In this document: positions 34,308 through 42,497 of the stretch, piece by piece
Numbering within the stretch: the stretch's first letter is position 1
Layout: each line of letters starts with the position of its first letter
DNA from: JALYXS01 sp051003795
Lineage (GTDB): Bacteria > Acidobacteriota > Terriglobia > Bryobacterales > Bryobacteraceae
Length of the DNA stretch: 51,366 nucleotides
Direction: 5' to 3'
Assembly: GCA_051003795.1 (NCBI GenBank)
Contig: JBPCKZ010000167.1
Span: forward strand, 1-51,366
The notes under the pieces: model-generated
The model's database searches: none
Seen by the model: the letters and a program-made list of their open reading frames with translations, nothing else
Told to the model about the DNA's origin: nothing
Program-made: the position numbers and the translations under genes

Positions 34308-34892
34308 ATGTACATCCCCGAGCATTTCCGGGTAGAAGATAGACAAGAGCTGACGGCGTTCATGCGCGCGCACAACTTCGCGACGCTCGTCGCGATGCAG
34401 GCGGATCGGCCGGTGGCGACTCACCTTCCATTCGTCGTTCGTGAAAGCGACAGCGGCATGGTTTTATCGGCCCATATGGCGAGGGCGAACGAGCATTGGA
34501 AAGCGATCGAAGGCGGGGAGGTGCTAACGATTTTCATGGGCCCGCACGGCTACGTCTCACCCGCGCTGTATGAGAGCGAGTCGAGCGTGCCGACCTGGAA
34601 TTATGCCGCCGTCCATGCATACGGCACCGCTCGATTAATCCCGCCGGGGCCGGTGCTCGAAGCGCTGATCCAAGAATTCGATCCGACTTATCGGGCCCAA
34701 TGGGACGATCTTGCGGAATCGTTTAAGGCGAAGATGATAGCCGGCATTGCCGCTTTCGAGATCGCCGTGCATAAACTCGAAGGCAAATACAAATTGAGCC
34801 AGAACCGGCCGAAGGTCGATCAAGCGAGCGTGGCGGCGGCTTACGATGGGACCGAGCTCGGGGATCTGATGACCCGGTCGCTGAAGCTCTGA
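34308..34892 (+). CDS. PaiB-like FMN-binding protein
   Basis: 194 residues from the ATG at 34308; the open frame extends upstream into the receptor gene but the conserved N-terminus YIPEHFRVEDRQEL starts here. Hallmarks of the PaiB family are present: ATHLPFVV, LSAHMARANEHWKAIEGGEVLTIF, GPHGYVSPALY and VPTWNYAAVHAYG. The fold is a flavin-reductase-like split barrel. Family members are called FMN-binding negative regulators, although most have no proven regulatory role. It is 10 bases after the receptor gene and 2 bases before the phosphatase gene. Confidence 0.9.
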   Translation: MYIPEHFRVEDRQELTAFMRAHNFATLVAMQADRPVATHLPFVVRESDSGMVLSAHMARANEHWKAIEGGEVLTIFMGPHGYVSPALYESESSVPTWNYAAVHAYGTARLIPPGPVLEALIQEFDPTYRAQWDDLAESFKAKMIAGIAAFEIAVHKLEGKYKLSQNRPKVDQASVAAAYDGTELGDLMTRSLKL

Positions 34893-34894
34893 CG

Positions 34895-37408
34895 GTGCGT
34901 CTCTACTTCGCGCTGTTCTTGTACGTGTTGGTCAGCCTGACTTACCACGTCGTCGGGTCGATCTCGTTACTCGACGCTTACTTCGAGACCGGCAAGCACG
35001 CGCGGGAACCGTTCTCCTTGAATTCGGATGGCAGGACCGTAAAAGCCGACACCATCGAGTCGCTGAACGGCAACCCGTATCGAGGGCGCGCCCAGTGGCA
35101 GGAAACCGTGTGGCACGCCCGCCCCGGAGATACACTCCGTGCCGGCTTACTTAAAGCGGATGGGAGGCGTGTCGAAATCGCAATTCCTTTCCGCGGCAAC
35201 ACCGGTAAACCGCAGATCGGCGAAGCAATTTTCTTCATCGTATTCATGGTGCTGTTACCGCTGGCGTGCTTGCTGGTTGGTTATTGGGTGGTCGCGGCGC
35301 GGCCGCGCGATCCGAACGCTTGGCTCATTCTGATTCTGCTGAGCTATGCCGAAATTTTCATGTCGACCTCGACGGCAAATTGGTGGCCCGGACCATGGCT
35401 GGTTCTTCGCTTGGCGTGGCACATGGTTTTGCAGATAATCGCTCCGGCCGCGCTTCTCTGGTTCGGATTATTCTTTTCGAAACGTTCGCGGATCGACGTT
35501 CGGTTGCCGTGGCTGAAATGGCTGATTCTAGCGATTCAAATCGCGGGTCTGAGCATCGGCCTCATCGCCGATTATGCCGGCTGGTATAACCTGCGGGCGG
35601 CCCCGTGGCGGAGATGGGTAGATCCAATAAACGACCGCGTGCTGATCTGGGTCGTCATAGTCTGCGTTGTTCTCTACTGGCTGGCGATTTTCGATAAGGT
35701 TCGGTCGGCGCCAACCGGGGACGCACGCCGGCGCATGCGGGTCCTATGCATAGGGTCGGTTGTCGGCCTCGGTTCCGTCCTGCTCGTATTTGGATTGCTC
35801 CCGCTTTTCGGAATAAATCCCTTCGCTTACAGGTGGATAGATTATTCGGAATCCGTCCTGTTCTTAGTTTTTCCATTCACTCTGGCGTATGTGGTCGTGG
35901 TACAACGCGCGATGGACGTCCGCATCCTGCTGCGCATGGGAACCAAGTACGTGCTGGCGCGCGCCACGCTGGTCATCCTACAGTTCGCGATCGCGGCAAC
36001 TTTCATAATTCGCGTCCTGGTTCCTCAGATTGCCCGGAAGCAGCATGAGGCCTTGAACGTTATCCTGTTCTGCATTGTCATCGCGCTGCTGATCCGGTTC
36101 TCCGTGGTGCGCCAAGGTGTCGGCACGCGGCTGCGGAAATGGCTCGACCGCAAATTCTTCCGCGAAGCTTATAACGCCGAACTGGTCCTCAGCGAACTTT
36201 CCGAACAGGCGCGCCGATTCACGGAAACCGGCCCGTTGATCGAAACGGTAACTCGAAAAATTTCAGACGTTTTGCACGTGCCCAGCATCGCCGTGTTTCT
36301 ACGGGGAGGCGATGGTTTTACCGCGGGCGGCCCGCTGCTCCTTCCGGAAAGTTCGTCGACCGTGCAAAACCTGATGCGCACAAATCTACCCGCCACTGTC
36401 TATCGCGACAATCCCGATGAGTGGTTCCTACGGGCCGGCGCCGACGAACGCCGCGCGCTGGATGACACGGGCGCCGAACTGCTGTTGGCTCTGCCGGGGC
36501 GCGACCGGTTGATGGGCGTGATGGCGCTCGGGCCGAAGTTGTCGGAAGAGCCGTACACGCCGTCCGATCTACGGCTGCTGCAGTCGGTCGGAACGCAAAC
36601 CGGACAGGCTCTCGAGATCGGAGAACTGGCGCATTCGCTTGCGACGGAAGCGGCGCGAAGGGAACGCGCCGATCGCGAGATCGAGATCGCGCATGAGGTC
36701 CAGGAGCGGCTTTTCCCGCAGCGCATGCCCGTGATAGAGGGACTCAGTCTGGCCGGATTTTGCCGGCCCGCCCAAGGCGTCGGAGGAGATTACTACGATG
36801 TCGTCGAACTGGACGACGGAAGGCTGGGACTCGCGATCGGTGACGTTTCGGGCAAGGGCATTTCCGCGGCGCTGTTGATGGCGAGCCTGCGGGCGTCCTT
36901 GCGCGGAATGACTTTAGAAACGCCGAGCGACATGGCCGCCATGATGCGAAAGGTCAATCGGCTGGTATATGAAGCCTCGGCGAACAATCGCTACGCAACG
37001 TTTTTCTTCTCGATCTTCGATCCGGCAACGCGGAAGCTGGTGTACGTGAACGCCGGGCATAATCCGCCGATGGTGATTCGCGCATGCGAAACGATTCCAC
37101 TGGAGGCCGGCGGTCCGGTGATCGGGTTACTGCGCGACGTGAGTTATGTGGAGCAATGGTTAATACTCGAACCCGGCGACTTGCTGCTGTGCTATACGGA
37201 CGGCATCAACGAGGCAATGACGTCCGAGGATGAAGAATGGGGGGAAGGGCGGATGCTGGCGGCCGCCCAGGCTGTGCGAGTGAAATCGGCGGAAGAGATT
37301 CTGAAATTTGTGTTTACGGCAGCCGATGAGTTCGCCGCCGGGGCGGAGCAGCACGACGACATGACCCTGCTAGTGATAAAACTTAGCGGAGACGGCGCTT
37401 CGCCTTAG
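34895..37408 (+). CDS. PDZ-multiTM-GAF PP2C (SpoIIE/RsbU-type) phosphatase
   Basis: 837 residues, starting with GTG two bases after the paiB stop. The N-terminal membrane segment and PDZ-like part (about 45-100) precede six or more membrane segments (about 110-400), a GAF-like domain (about 435-590) and a PP2C phosphatase domain (about 630-830) with GVGGDYYDVVE, GDVSGKGISAALLMASLRA, VNAGHNPPMVI and CYTDGINEAM; the metal-binding aspartates are present. Such proteins dephosphorylate anti-sigma-factor antagonists to control sigma factors, or act in similar switches. No STAS or RsbW-like gene is adjacent. Its input half parallels that of the kinase at 12098. Confidence 0.9.
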   Translation: MRLYFALFLYVLVSLTYHVVGSISLLDAYFETGKHAREPFSLNSDGRTVKADTIESLNGNPYRGRAQWQETVWHARPGDTLRAGLLKADGRRVEIAIPFRGNTGKPQIGEAIFFIVFMVLLPLACLLVGYWVVAARPRDPNAWLILILLSYAEIFMSTSTANWWPGPWLVLRLAWHMVLQIIAPAALLWFGLFFSKRSRIDVRLPWLKWLILAIQIAGLSIGLIADYAGWYNLRAAPWRRWVDPINDRVLIWVVIVCVVLYWLAIFDKVRSAPTGDARRRMRVLCIGSVVGLGSVLLVFGLLPLFGINPFAYRWIDYSESVLFLVFPFTLAYVVVVQRAMDVRILLRMGTKYVLARATLVILQFAIAATFIIRVLVPQIARKQHEALNVILFCIVIALLIRFSVVRQGVGTRLRKWLDRKFFREAYNAELVLSELSEQARRFTETGPLIETVTRKISDVLHVPSIAVFLRGGDGFTAGGPLLLPESSSTVQNLMRTNLPATVYRDNPDEWFLRAGADERRALDDTGAELLLALPGRDRLMGVMALGPKLSEEPYTPSDLRLLQSVGTQTGQALEIGELAHSLATEAARRERADREIEIAHEVQERLFPQRMPVIEGLSLAGFCRPAQGVGGDYYDVVELDDGRLGLAIGDVSGKGISAALLMASLRASLRGMTLETPSDMAAMMRKVNRLVYEASANNRYATFFFSIFDPATRKLVYVNAGHNPPMVIRACETIPLEAGGPVIGLLRDVSYVEQWLILEPGDLLLCYTDGINEAMTSEDEEWGEGRMLAAAQAVRVKSAEEILKFVFTAADEFAAGAEQHDDMTLLVIKLSGDGASP

Positions 37409-37692
37409 TGCCGGTCGCCTTCCATGTGCTTGTGGCGCCACTTCCAGTACTCGCGCTGCTCTCTTCGATTCATCTTCGCAAAATCGCGATACTCCCGGTG
37501 GTTCTCCTGTAGGTATTCGCGGTAGGCGCGATCCTCGCCTCCGTTCCATTCGTGATAATCGCGACCGTCGCGATCATAGTAGCGTTGCGCACGATGGTCG
37601 TCCCGATCGTCGGCGACGATTAGAGGCGGAGCGAGAAAAGCCGCGCCCAGCATCACGGTAGACAAGGCGGCAGCCAAGTGGCACTTCATCAT
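37405..37692 (-). CDS. Small exported charged protein
   Basis: 95 residues from the ATG at 37692, which has GAGGA about 8 bases upstream; the TTG at 37707 is less likely. A signal peptide (MMKCHLAAALSTVMLGAAFLA) is followed by a mature part dense in Asp, Arg, Tyr, His and Glu (YYDRDGRDYHEWNGGEDRAY and REQREYWKWRHKHM). Such Arg/Tyr/Trp-rich small periplasmic proteins occur in Acidobacteriota; function unknown. Its TAA overlaps the TAG of the convergent phosphatase gene (TTAG, 37405-37408). Confidence 0.75.
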   Translation of the reverse strand: MMKCHLAAALSTVMLGAAFLAPPLIVADDRDDHRAQRYYDRDGRDYHEWNGGEDRAYREYLQENHREYRDFAKMNRREQREYWKWRHKHMEGDRH

Positions 37693-37758
37693 CGTTATAG
37701 TCCTCAATCCCCGATTAGCACGTTTACGGCCTTCCTAATGTGACATAATCCAACCGGC

Positions 37759-39336
37759 ATGCAACGAGGGAACGAAGTCGACAACAGCGATCGTAGGCCG
37801 CTCATACGCTGGTTCCTGACCGGCGCCGTCGTAATCGCAATATGCCTGGGGCTTTCGGCGATCATGCTGGTCATGAATTGGCCTTTCACCCAGGCAGCAG
37901 TCGCGAAGGCCCTCCAGGACCGCTTCGCGAGGACGGTTCATATCCAAAGTTTTCGCGGCACTTACTTTCCGCCGGGCTGCGTGGCGGAAGGCGTGAGCTT
38001 CGAACATCGGAAACGCACGGACCTCCCGCCGCTTATCACCGTCCGGACCTTGACCATCAAGGCGAGCTACGCCGATCTGCTCCGGGCGCATAAGCGCGTT
38101 GGCGACGTTGAGGTAGCCGGGCTTCATATTCTGGTACCGCCCGCGAGGCACGATGGCAAGCCGCACAGCATCATGCCGCTCACGGAAAGCACTTCGGGCA
38201 AATCGCTCGAAATCGGCGAGATCATGGCCGATGGGGCCGTCGTCGAGTTCCGGACGGACCAGCCCGGCAAGGAGCCGCTTACCATCCGGATTCATCGCTT
38301 GACGCTGGACCATGTAGGAGAAAAGGGCCCAATTTCGTTTCACGCCTCGCTGTTGAATCCCGAGCCGCCCGGCGAAATACTGGCCGAAGGCCAAGTAGGA
38401 CCGTGGAACGCGGACGAGCCGGGCAGCGTGCCGTTATCCGGTTCCTACAGCTTCGACAAGGGGAATCTCAACGTCTTCAAGGATCTCGGCGGGATCTTGT
38501 CTTCGAAGGGAAAGTTTAGCGGCACGCTCGACCGGATCGATTGCCAGGGCACGGTTGACGTCCCGGATTTCCGGGTTTCGAAAAACACTCACGCGGTCCA
38601 TCTCGCGACCGAATTCCACGCGGCGGTCGATGCCGCGAATGGAGACACGACTTTCGATCCGGCTCGATCCCACTTTCAGCAAACGACCATCGTTTCAAAG
38701 GGCGGCGTCATGGGTCATGCGGGCCGGAAGGGGAAAGCGGTCGCGCTCGATGTAAACGTGACGGACGGGCGTATCGACGACCTGTTGCGGCTTTTCGCGG
38801 ACCAGGCGCGCCCGTCCATGACGGGTCGGATCAGCTTGCGTGCGAAAGCCGAACTGCCTCCCGGCCCCGAAGGATTTCTCCAGAAGTTGAGCCTGCAAGG
38901 AGATTTCGGAGTTGCCGGCGGGAAGTTCACAAACATCGCGGCGCAAGCGCCAATCAACAGGTTGAGCGATAGCGCGCGCGGGGAAAACAAGCAACAGGAA
39001 GCGGCCGATCCCGCGACGGCGCTTTCGAACTTGAAAGGGCACGTGATTGTGAAGGACGGGATAGCGACGTTCTCGAATGTCTCGTGCAATATTCCGGGTG
39101 CGTTTGCCGAAATGCGCGGCACTTACAACTTATTGAGCAAGAATGTCGATTTGCAAGGCGTGTTGCACACTACCGGAAAGCTGTCCGACACAACATCGGG
39201 ACTTAAGGCGCTGGTGCTGAAAGTCGCCAGCCCGTTTCTGAAGAAGAATTCGGTAACGGTGGTGCCGTTTACGATCAAAGGAACCGCGAAGCAGCCGGCG
39301 TTCTCGCTGGATTTCGACGGCAAACGGCACATGTAG
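37759..39336 (+). CDS. AsmA-like membrane-anchored protein
   Basis: 525 residues. One N-terminal membrane anchor (about 17-39) is followed by a long beta-rich periplasmic part. Features shared with AsmA/DUF748-type proteins are the start FARTVHIQSFRGTYFPPGC after the anchor, repeated short strands (VEVAGLHILVP, GKFSGTLDRIDCQGTVDVPD), and a C-terminal LKGHVIVKDGIATFSNVSC and VPFTIKGTAKQPAFSLDF. AsmA-like proteins span the periplasm and are linked to outer-membrane lipid transport. The assignment is by overall layout, not by a single decisive motif. Confidence 0.7.
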   Translation: MQRGNEVDNSDRRPLIRWFLTGAVVIAICLGLSAIMLVMNWPFTQAAVAKALQDRFARTVHIQSFRGTYFPPGCVAEGVSFEHRKRTDLPPLITVRTLTIKASYADLLRAHKRVGDVEVAGLHILVPPARHDGKPHSIMPLTESTSGKSLEIGEIMADGAVVEFRTDQPGKEPLTIRIHRLTLDHVGEKGPISFHASLLNPEPPGEILAEGQVGPWNADEPGSVPLSGSYSFDKGNLNVFKDLGGILSSKGKFSGTLDRIDCQGTVDVPDFRVSKNTHAVHLATEFHAAVDAANGDTTFDPARSHFQQTTIVSKGGVMGHAGRKGKAVALDVNVTDGRIDDLLRLFADQARPSMTGRISLRAKAELPPGPEGFLQKLSLQGDFGVAGGKFTNIAAQAPINRLSDSARGENKQQEAADPATALSNLKGHVIVKDGIATFSNVSCNIPGAFAEMRGTYNLLSKNVDLQGVLHTTGKLSDTTSGLKALVLKVASPFLKKNSVTVVPFTIKGTAKQPAFSLDFDGKRHM

Positions 39337-39398
39337 GCGAAGATCCCTGTCGGATAACGTGGCAAAGAAAATGGAATGATCCTCAGCGGGGATTTTCG

Positions 39399-39449
39399 CC
39401 TGCCGCGAAAAAAGCTCCAGCCAAGAAATCAACCGCGAAACGGAAGTAG
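39399..39449 (+). pseudogene. Possible remnant: Lys/Ala/Pro-rich tail of a lost gene
   Basis: In a frame different from both neighbours, the sequence reads PAAKKAPAKKSTAKRK and then TAG at 39447-39449. Such tails are typical of histone H1-like or ribosomal/nucleoid proteins. No start codon or conserved part precedes it, so if real it is only the end of a decayed gene. Confidence 0.25.
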
Positions 39450-39459
39450 AGTATCTTAT

Positions 39460-40164
39460 ATGCGTCTCATCGACTATTCGACGTTCGGACTAGCTATTTC
39501 CTTGCTCCTCCCGGCCGCCCGTGCCCAAGCCCCCGCGGAAGTATCGCGCGCGGTTCACGGCGGCGGCATTTCCGTCCCAGGCTGGACGGGGAAAATCGAC
39601 GCCAATGAAGAGAAGGCGGGACAATCCCTGAACAACGCAAAGTTGACCCAGGAAGGCCATGCCCTCCATGTGACGACGGGTCCCGCCGTGACATATTGGA
39701 ATCCTGCGAACAGTGCGAGCGGCAACTACACGGTGAAGGCTACGTTCCAGGAACCAAAGTTTATGAACCTGAACAGCCACCCTCATCCGTACGGCATTGT
39801 CGTTGCCGGCAACGATATGGGAACCGCCCAGCAAAGCTACCTGTACTGCGCGGCGTACGGCAGTGGCAATTTCATTGTTCGCGGATTCGGGCCCGAGCCG
39901 TTTCAGATGAACGGCAGGCGCGGCGAGGCGAGCCCCGCCGTCCACAAGGCCGCGGGTCCGGGCGAGCCGGTCACGCAGGAAATCGCGGTTTCGGTCAACG
40001 GCGGCCGCGTGGAATGCGCGATCAACGGCACCGTGGTGGCGGGGTACGACAAGGCCGCGCTGGTGACGCCTGGAAAACTCAAATCGACCGACGGCATTTA
40101 CGGAATTCGCTTCGCGCACGATACCGACGCAATCGTCACCGGTTTGAGCCTGACCAAGAATTAG
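39460..40164 (+). CDS. Exported jelly-roll (concanavalin A-like/DUF1080-like) protein
   Basis: 234 residues from the ATG at 39460, chosen because a signal peptide follows (LIDYSTFGLAISLLLPAARA). The mature part looks like a single beta-jelly roll: VPGWTGKIDANEEKAGQSL, TYWNPANSASGNYTVKATF, PYGIVVAGNDMG, YLYCAAYGSGNFIVRGFG and GIYGIRFAHDTDAIVTGLSL. This resembles the DUF1080/LamG-like fold in secreted carbohydrate-active proteins, but catalytic residues cannot be assigned. Its TAG overlaps the TAA of the convergent gene (TTAG, 40161-40164). Confidence 0.65.
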   Translation: MRLIDYSTFGLAISLLLPAARAQAPAEVSRAVHGGGISVPGWTGKIDANEEKAGQSLNNAKLTQEGHALHVTTGPAVTYWNPANSASGNYTVKATFQEPKFMNLNSHPHPYGIVVAGNDMGTAQQSYLYCAAYGSGNFIVRGFGPEPFQMNGRRGEASPAVHKAAGPGEPVTQEIAVSVNGGRVECAINGTVVAGYDKAALVTPGKLKSTDGIYGIRFAHDTDAIVTGLSLTKN

Positions 40165-40961
40165 CGCGACGGCACCGATAGGTATCCGGCGATCTCGTCA
40201 TGCTTGATATCCCGGACCACCAATTCGCACGGCCGCGTGTATTTTGCCAAGGATATCTGAATCGGCTCCAAGATGGACCGATTCTTCTCCGTAATGGTTC
40301 TGTTATTCGCGATTAAATCGAATGTGAAGCGGTTGCGTTTGGGATCGGCTTTCTTGAGAATCAATTTGATATCGCCAAATTGGGTTGGCTTTTTTTGCTT
40401 GGAAATGTCGAAGTAGATATATTTCCGTTCGTCCCGCGCCGCGATCACCGCTAGACGTTCATCGCTGACAACGATATGGCCGTCCATGTTACGGCGTAGC
40501 GCTTGGACCTCCTCTTGCGTCCGGCTCGATTGCGACTCCGCCGAGAGCAGCGCTTTTTGTAGGCCCGAGATTTGGTCATGCAGAGAAGCGATATCCCGCT
40601 TCGATGGGAAGCTCGCCGTGGAAACCTTTGGCGCGGGCGCCGGTTTGGGGCGATACGAAGGGAGCGATCGAAAAGCCGGATACAAGTTTGGATCCAAATC
40701 GCCCGCTATAAGGTTCCTGGCGGGAAGCCGGCCTTCTCCCGCGGCCTTGAGCTGCTCTTTCAAATCGCGAATCGCGTTATCCTCCGAAATGAGCGTGGTC
40801 GTCAGCTTTTGCATTTCAGTTAACAATGGGTTCTCCAAGAGTCCATCGGCCGCTTTCGCGACTGGTTGACGAAGAAACAGCACCGTGCAAAGGCTGGCCA
40901 CAACCACGGCTATGGCCATCACGAGCGGGAACGCCCCGCGATCGTCCGACAACTGTTTCAT
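40161..40961 (-). CDS. Membrane-anchored coiled-coil protein of unknown function
   Basis: 266 residues from the ATG at 40961, which has GGAGG-like bases 5-9 upstream; an upstream frame to 41060 adds 33 unlikely residues. One membrane segment (about 12-34) is followed by a helical region (TEMQKLTTTLISEDNAIRDL), a Pro/Lys linker, a second coiled coil (RDIASLHDQISGLQKALLSA) and a C-terminal beta-rich domain of about 100 residues (KYIYFDISKQKKPTQFGDIK, ANNRTITEKNRSILEPIQI). I do not recognise the family. The anchor and coiled coils suggest a role at the envelope. Confidence 0.7.
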   Translation of the reverse strand: MKQLSDDRGAFPLVMAIAVVVASLCTVLFLRQPVAKAADGLLENPLLTEMQKLTTTLISEDNAIRDLKEQLKAAGEGRLPARNLIAGDLDPNLYPAFRSLPSYRPKPAPAPKVSTASFPSKRDIASLHDQISGLQKALLSAESQSSRTQEEVQALRRNMDGHIVVSDERLAVIAARDERKYIYFDISKQKKPTQFGDIKLILKKADPKRNRFTFDLIANNRTITEKNRSILEPIQISLAKYTRPCELVVRDIKHDEIAGYLSVPSR

Positions 40962-41125
40962 ATAGGCTCCTCCGTTCTCCCGGCCGGCATGCCGAGCGAG
41001 AACCCTTTGTACTTGCAATCGCCGCTCCAAGGGGGCGTGTTGGGGGCTTGGGACCGACATGATCGGGTAAACTCCTATCCTCGTACCAGAAAAACCCGAT
41101 CTCCCATTTTAGAAAACCGCTTCTA

Positions 41126-42454
41126 CTACTGCACCTTATTGCCCGCGATCATCACGGACTCGATCGTCCGCGAGTTCTTGATATCGAGCAAAGGGTCCTT
41201 ATCCAGAACAATGAGGTCCGCCCACTTCCCCGGCTCGAGAGTTCCCAGGTCCTTCTGGACGCCGAGGAACTCGGAAGCGTTTTTCGTCGCGCAGGTGATT
41301 ACGTCGAGCGGCTTCAATCCCGAATCCACCATCAACTGCAGCTCCCAGTGCTCGAAATAACCGGGGAAGCGTCCGGGAGGGCCGCTATCGGTTCCGAACC
41401 CGATCTTCACGCCGGAATCGAACAGCTTCTTCAGGTTCTTCTGCGCCATTTCGAGGAAGCCCGGATACCTCGCGTAGTCCGGATCGGACGCCACCTTGTT
41501 CCGATATTCGCGGCTCTTCAAGGTTCGCAGCACGTTCGCCGATATGGATCGCGTGAAGAACGGATCGTTCAGCATGGGTTGCGGCTTGGCGAAGATGAAC
41601 GTCGAAATTTCGCGCGTGAGCGTAGCGGCGGCCTGATAAGCGCCATGCGACTTCATCGAAGCGATCAAGGCATCGTCCACGGGCTTGTCGCGCACGCTGT
41701 GGGCCAGGCCATCGAGACCGCCATCCACCAGAACCTTTGCATCGTCGAGATAGAAAATATGAGCCATGGTCTTGATCCGGTACTGGTGCGCATCCTGAAT
41801 AATGTGCTTCACCAGATCGAGCGGAATTTTTTTCTCTTTTCCCAAGTGATCGTCCACCCAGGTCTTTACGACATCTACTTTTTCATCGGCCAGTTGCTTG
41901 ACGTCGGCGTCGATTTGGGCGTTGTTGGCGACCTCGAAGGGCACGCCTTTCATGCCCATCGCCGTGGTCGGATAGCCGCCGACGCCGGTGAAGCCGCGGC
42001 CCGCCGTGAAGATGCGCGCCTCGGCGGGGCGTCCGGCGCGCTGCTTCGCGCGCATCTCGAAAATCAGCGGCTTGTCCGTACCCATGCTAACCGTGGAGGT
42101 CACGCCATAACGCGCGTAGAGCTTGAGCTGCTTCTCCACGTTTTCCCGCGTGTAATATTTCGGATCCTGGGCCAGATCGACCGTATTGCCGAGATGCCCG
42201 TGCAGATTCATGATGCCTGGCATGACGAACTTGCCGTCGAGCTTCATGACTTGCGCTCCAGCTGGAGTTTTAAGCTTCGATTGCGGGCCGACCCACTGGA
42301 TTCGTCCATCAACGACGATCATGGCCGCCTGCGGAAGCGGATCGCGGCCCGCGCCGTCGATGAGCGGGAAGCCTTGCAGCACCTTGGTCTCGGCGCGCGC
42401 GCCGGCGGCGCAGCATAGCAACGCAAACATTAATCCAGCTCGGAGCAGTTTCAT
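41126..42454 (-). CDS. Exported amidohydrolase-family protein
   Basis: 442 residues with a signal peptide (MKLLRAGLMFALLCCAAGARA). The fold markers are GKFVMPGIMNLHGHLGN, giving the HxH metal ligands of subtype imidazolonepropionase/prolidase-like amidohydrolases, TMAHIFYLDDAKVLVDGGLDGLAHSV for the later His ligands, and IGFGTDSGPPG for the catalytic Asp. The C-terminal LGTLEPGKWADLIVLDKDPL is the usual end of the composite sandwich domain. Periplasmic relatives hydrolyse cyclic amides or dipeptides; the substrate is not evident. It stands alone, 43 bases before the GntP gene's stop. Confidence 0.9.
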   Translation of the reverse strand: MKLLRAGLMFALLCCAAGARAETKVLQGFPLIDGAGRDPLPQAAMIVVDGRIQWVGPQSKLKTPAGAQVMKLDGKFVMPGIMNLHGHLGNTVDLAQDPKYYTRENVEKQLKLYARYGVTSTVSMGTDKPLIFEMRAKQRAGRPAEARIFTAGRGFTGVGGYPTTAMGMKGVPFEVANNAQIDADVKQLADEKVDVVKTWVDDHLGKEKKIPLDLVKHIIQDAHQYRIKTMAHIFYLDDAKVLVDGGLDGLAHSVRDKPVDDALIASMKSHGAYQAAATLTREISTFIFAKPQPMLNDPFFTRSISANVLRTLKSREYRNKVASDPDYARYPGFLEMAQKNLKKLFDSGVKIGFGTDSGPPGRFPGYFEHWELQLMVDSGLKPLDVITCATKNASEFLGVQKDLGTLEPGKWADLIVLDKDPLLDIKNSRTIESVMIAGNKVQ

Positions 42455-42497
42455 TTCGAGTGGGATTGTAGCATGGATTGTAGCATCGCAGGGCTGT

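Noticed and set aside
41348..42418. 356-residue plus-strand open frame over the amidohydrolase
   Set aside because: Antisense to a gene with signal peptide and metal ligands; no coding signs of its own.
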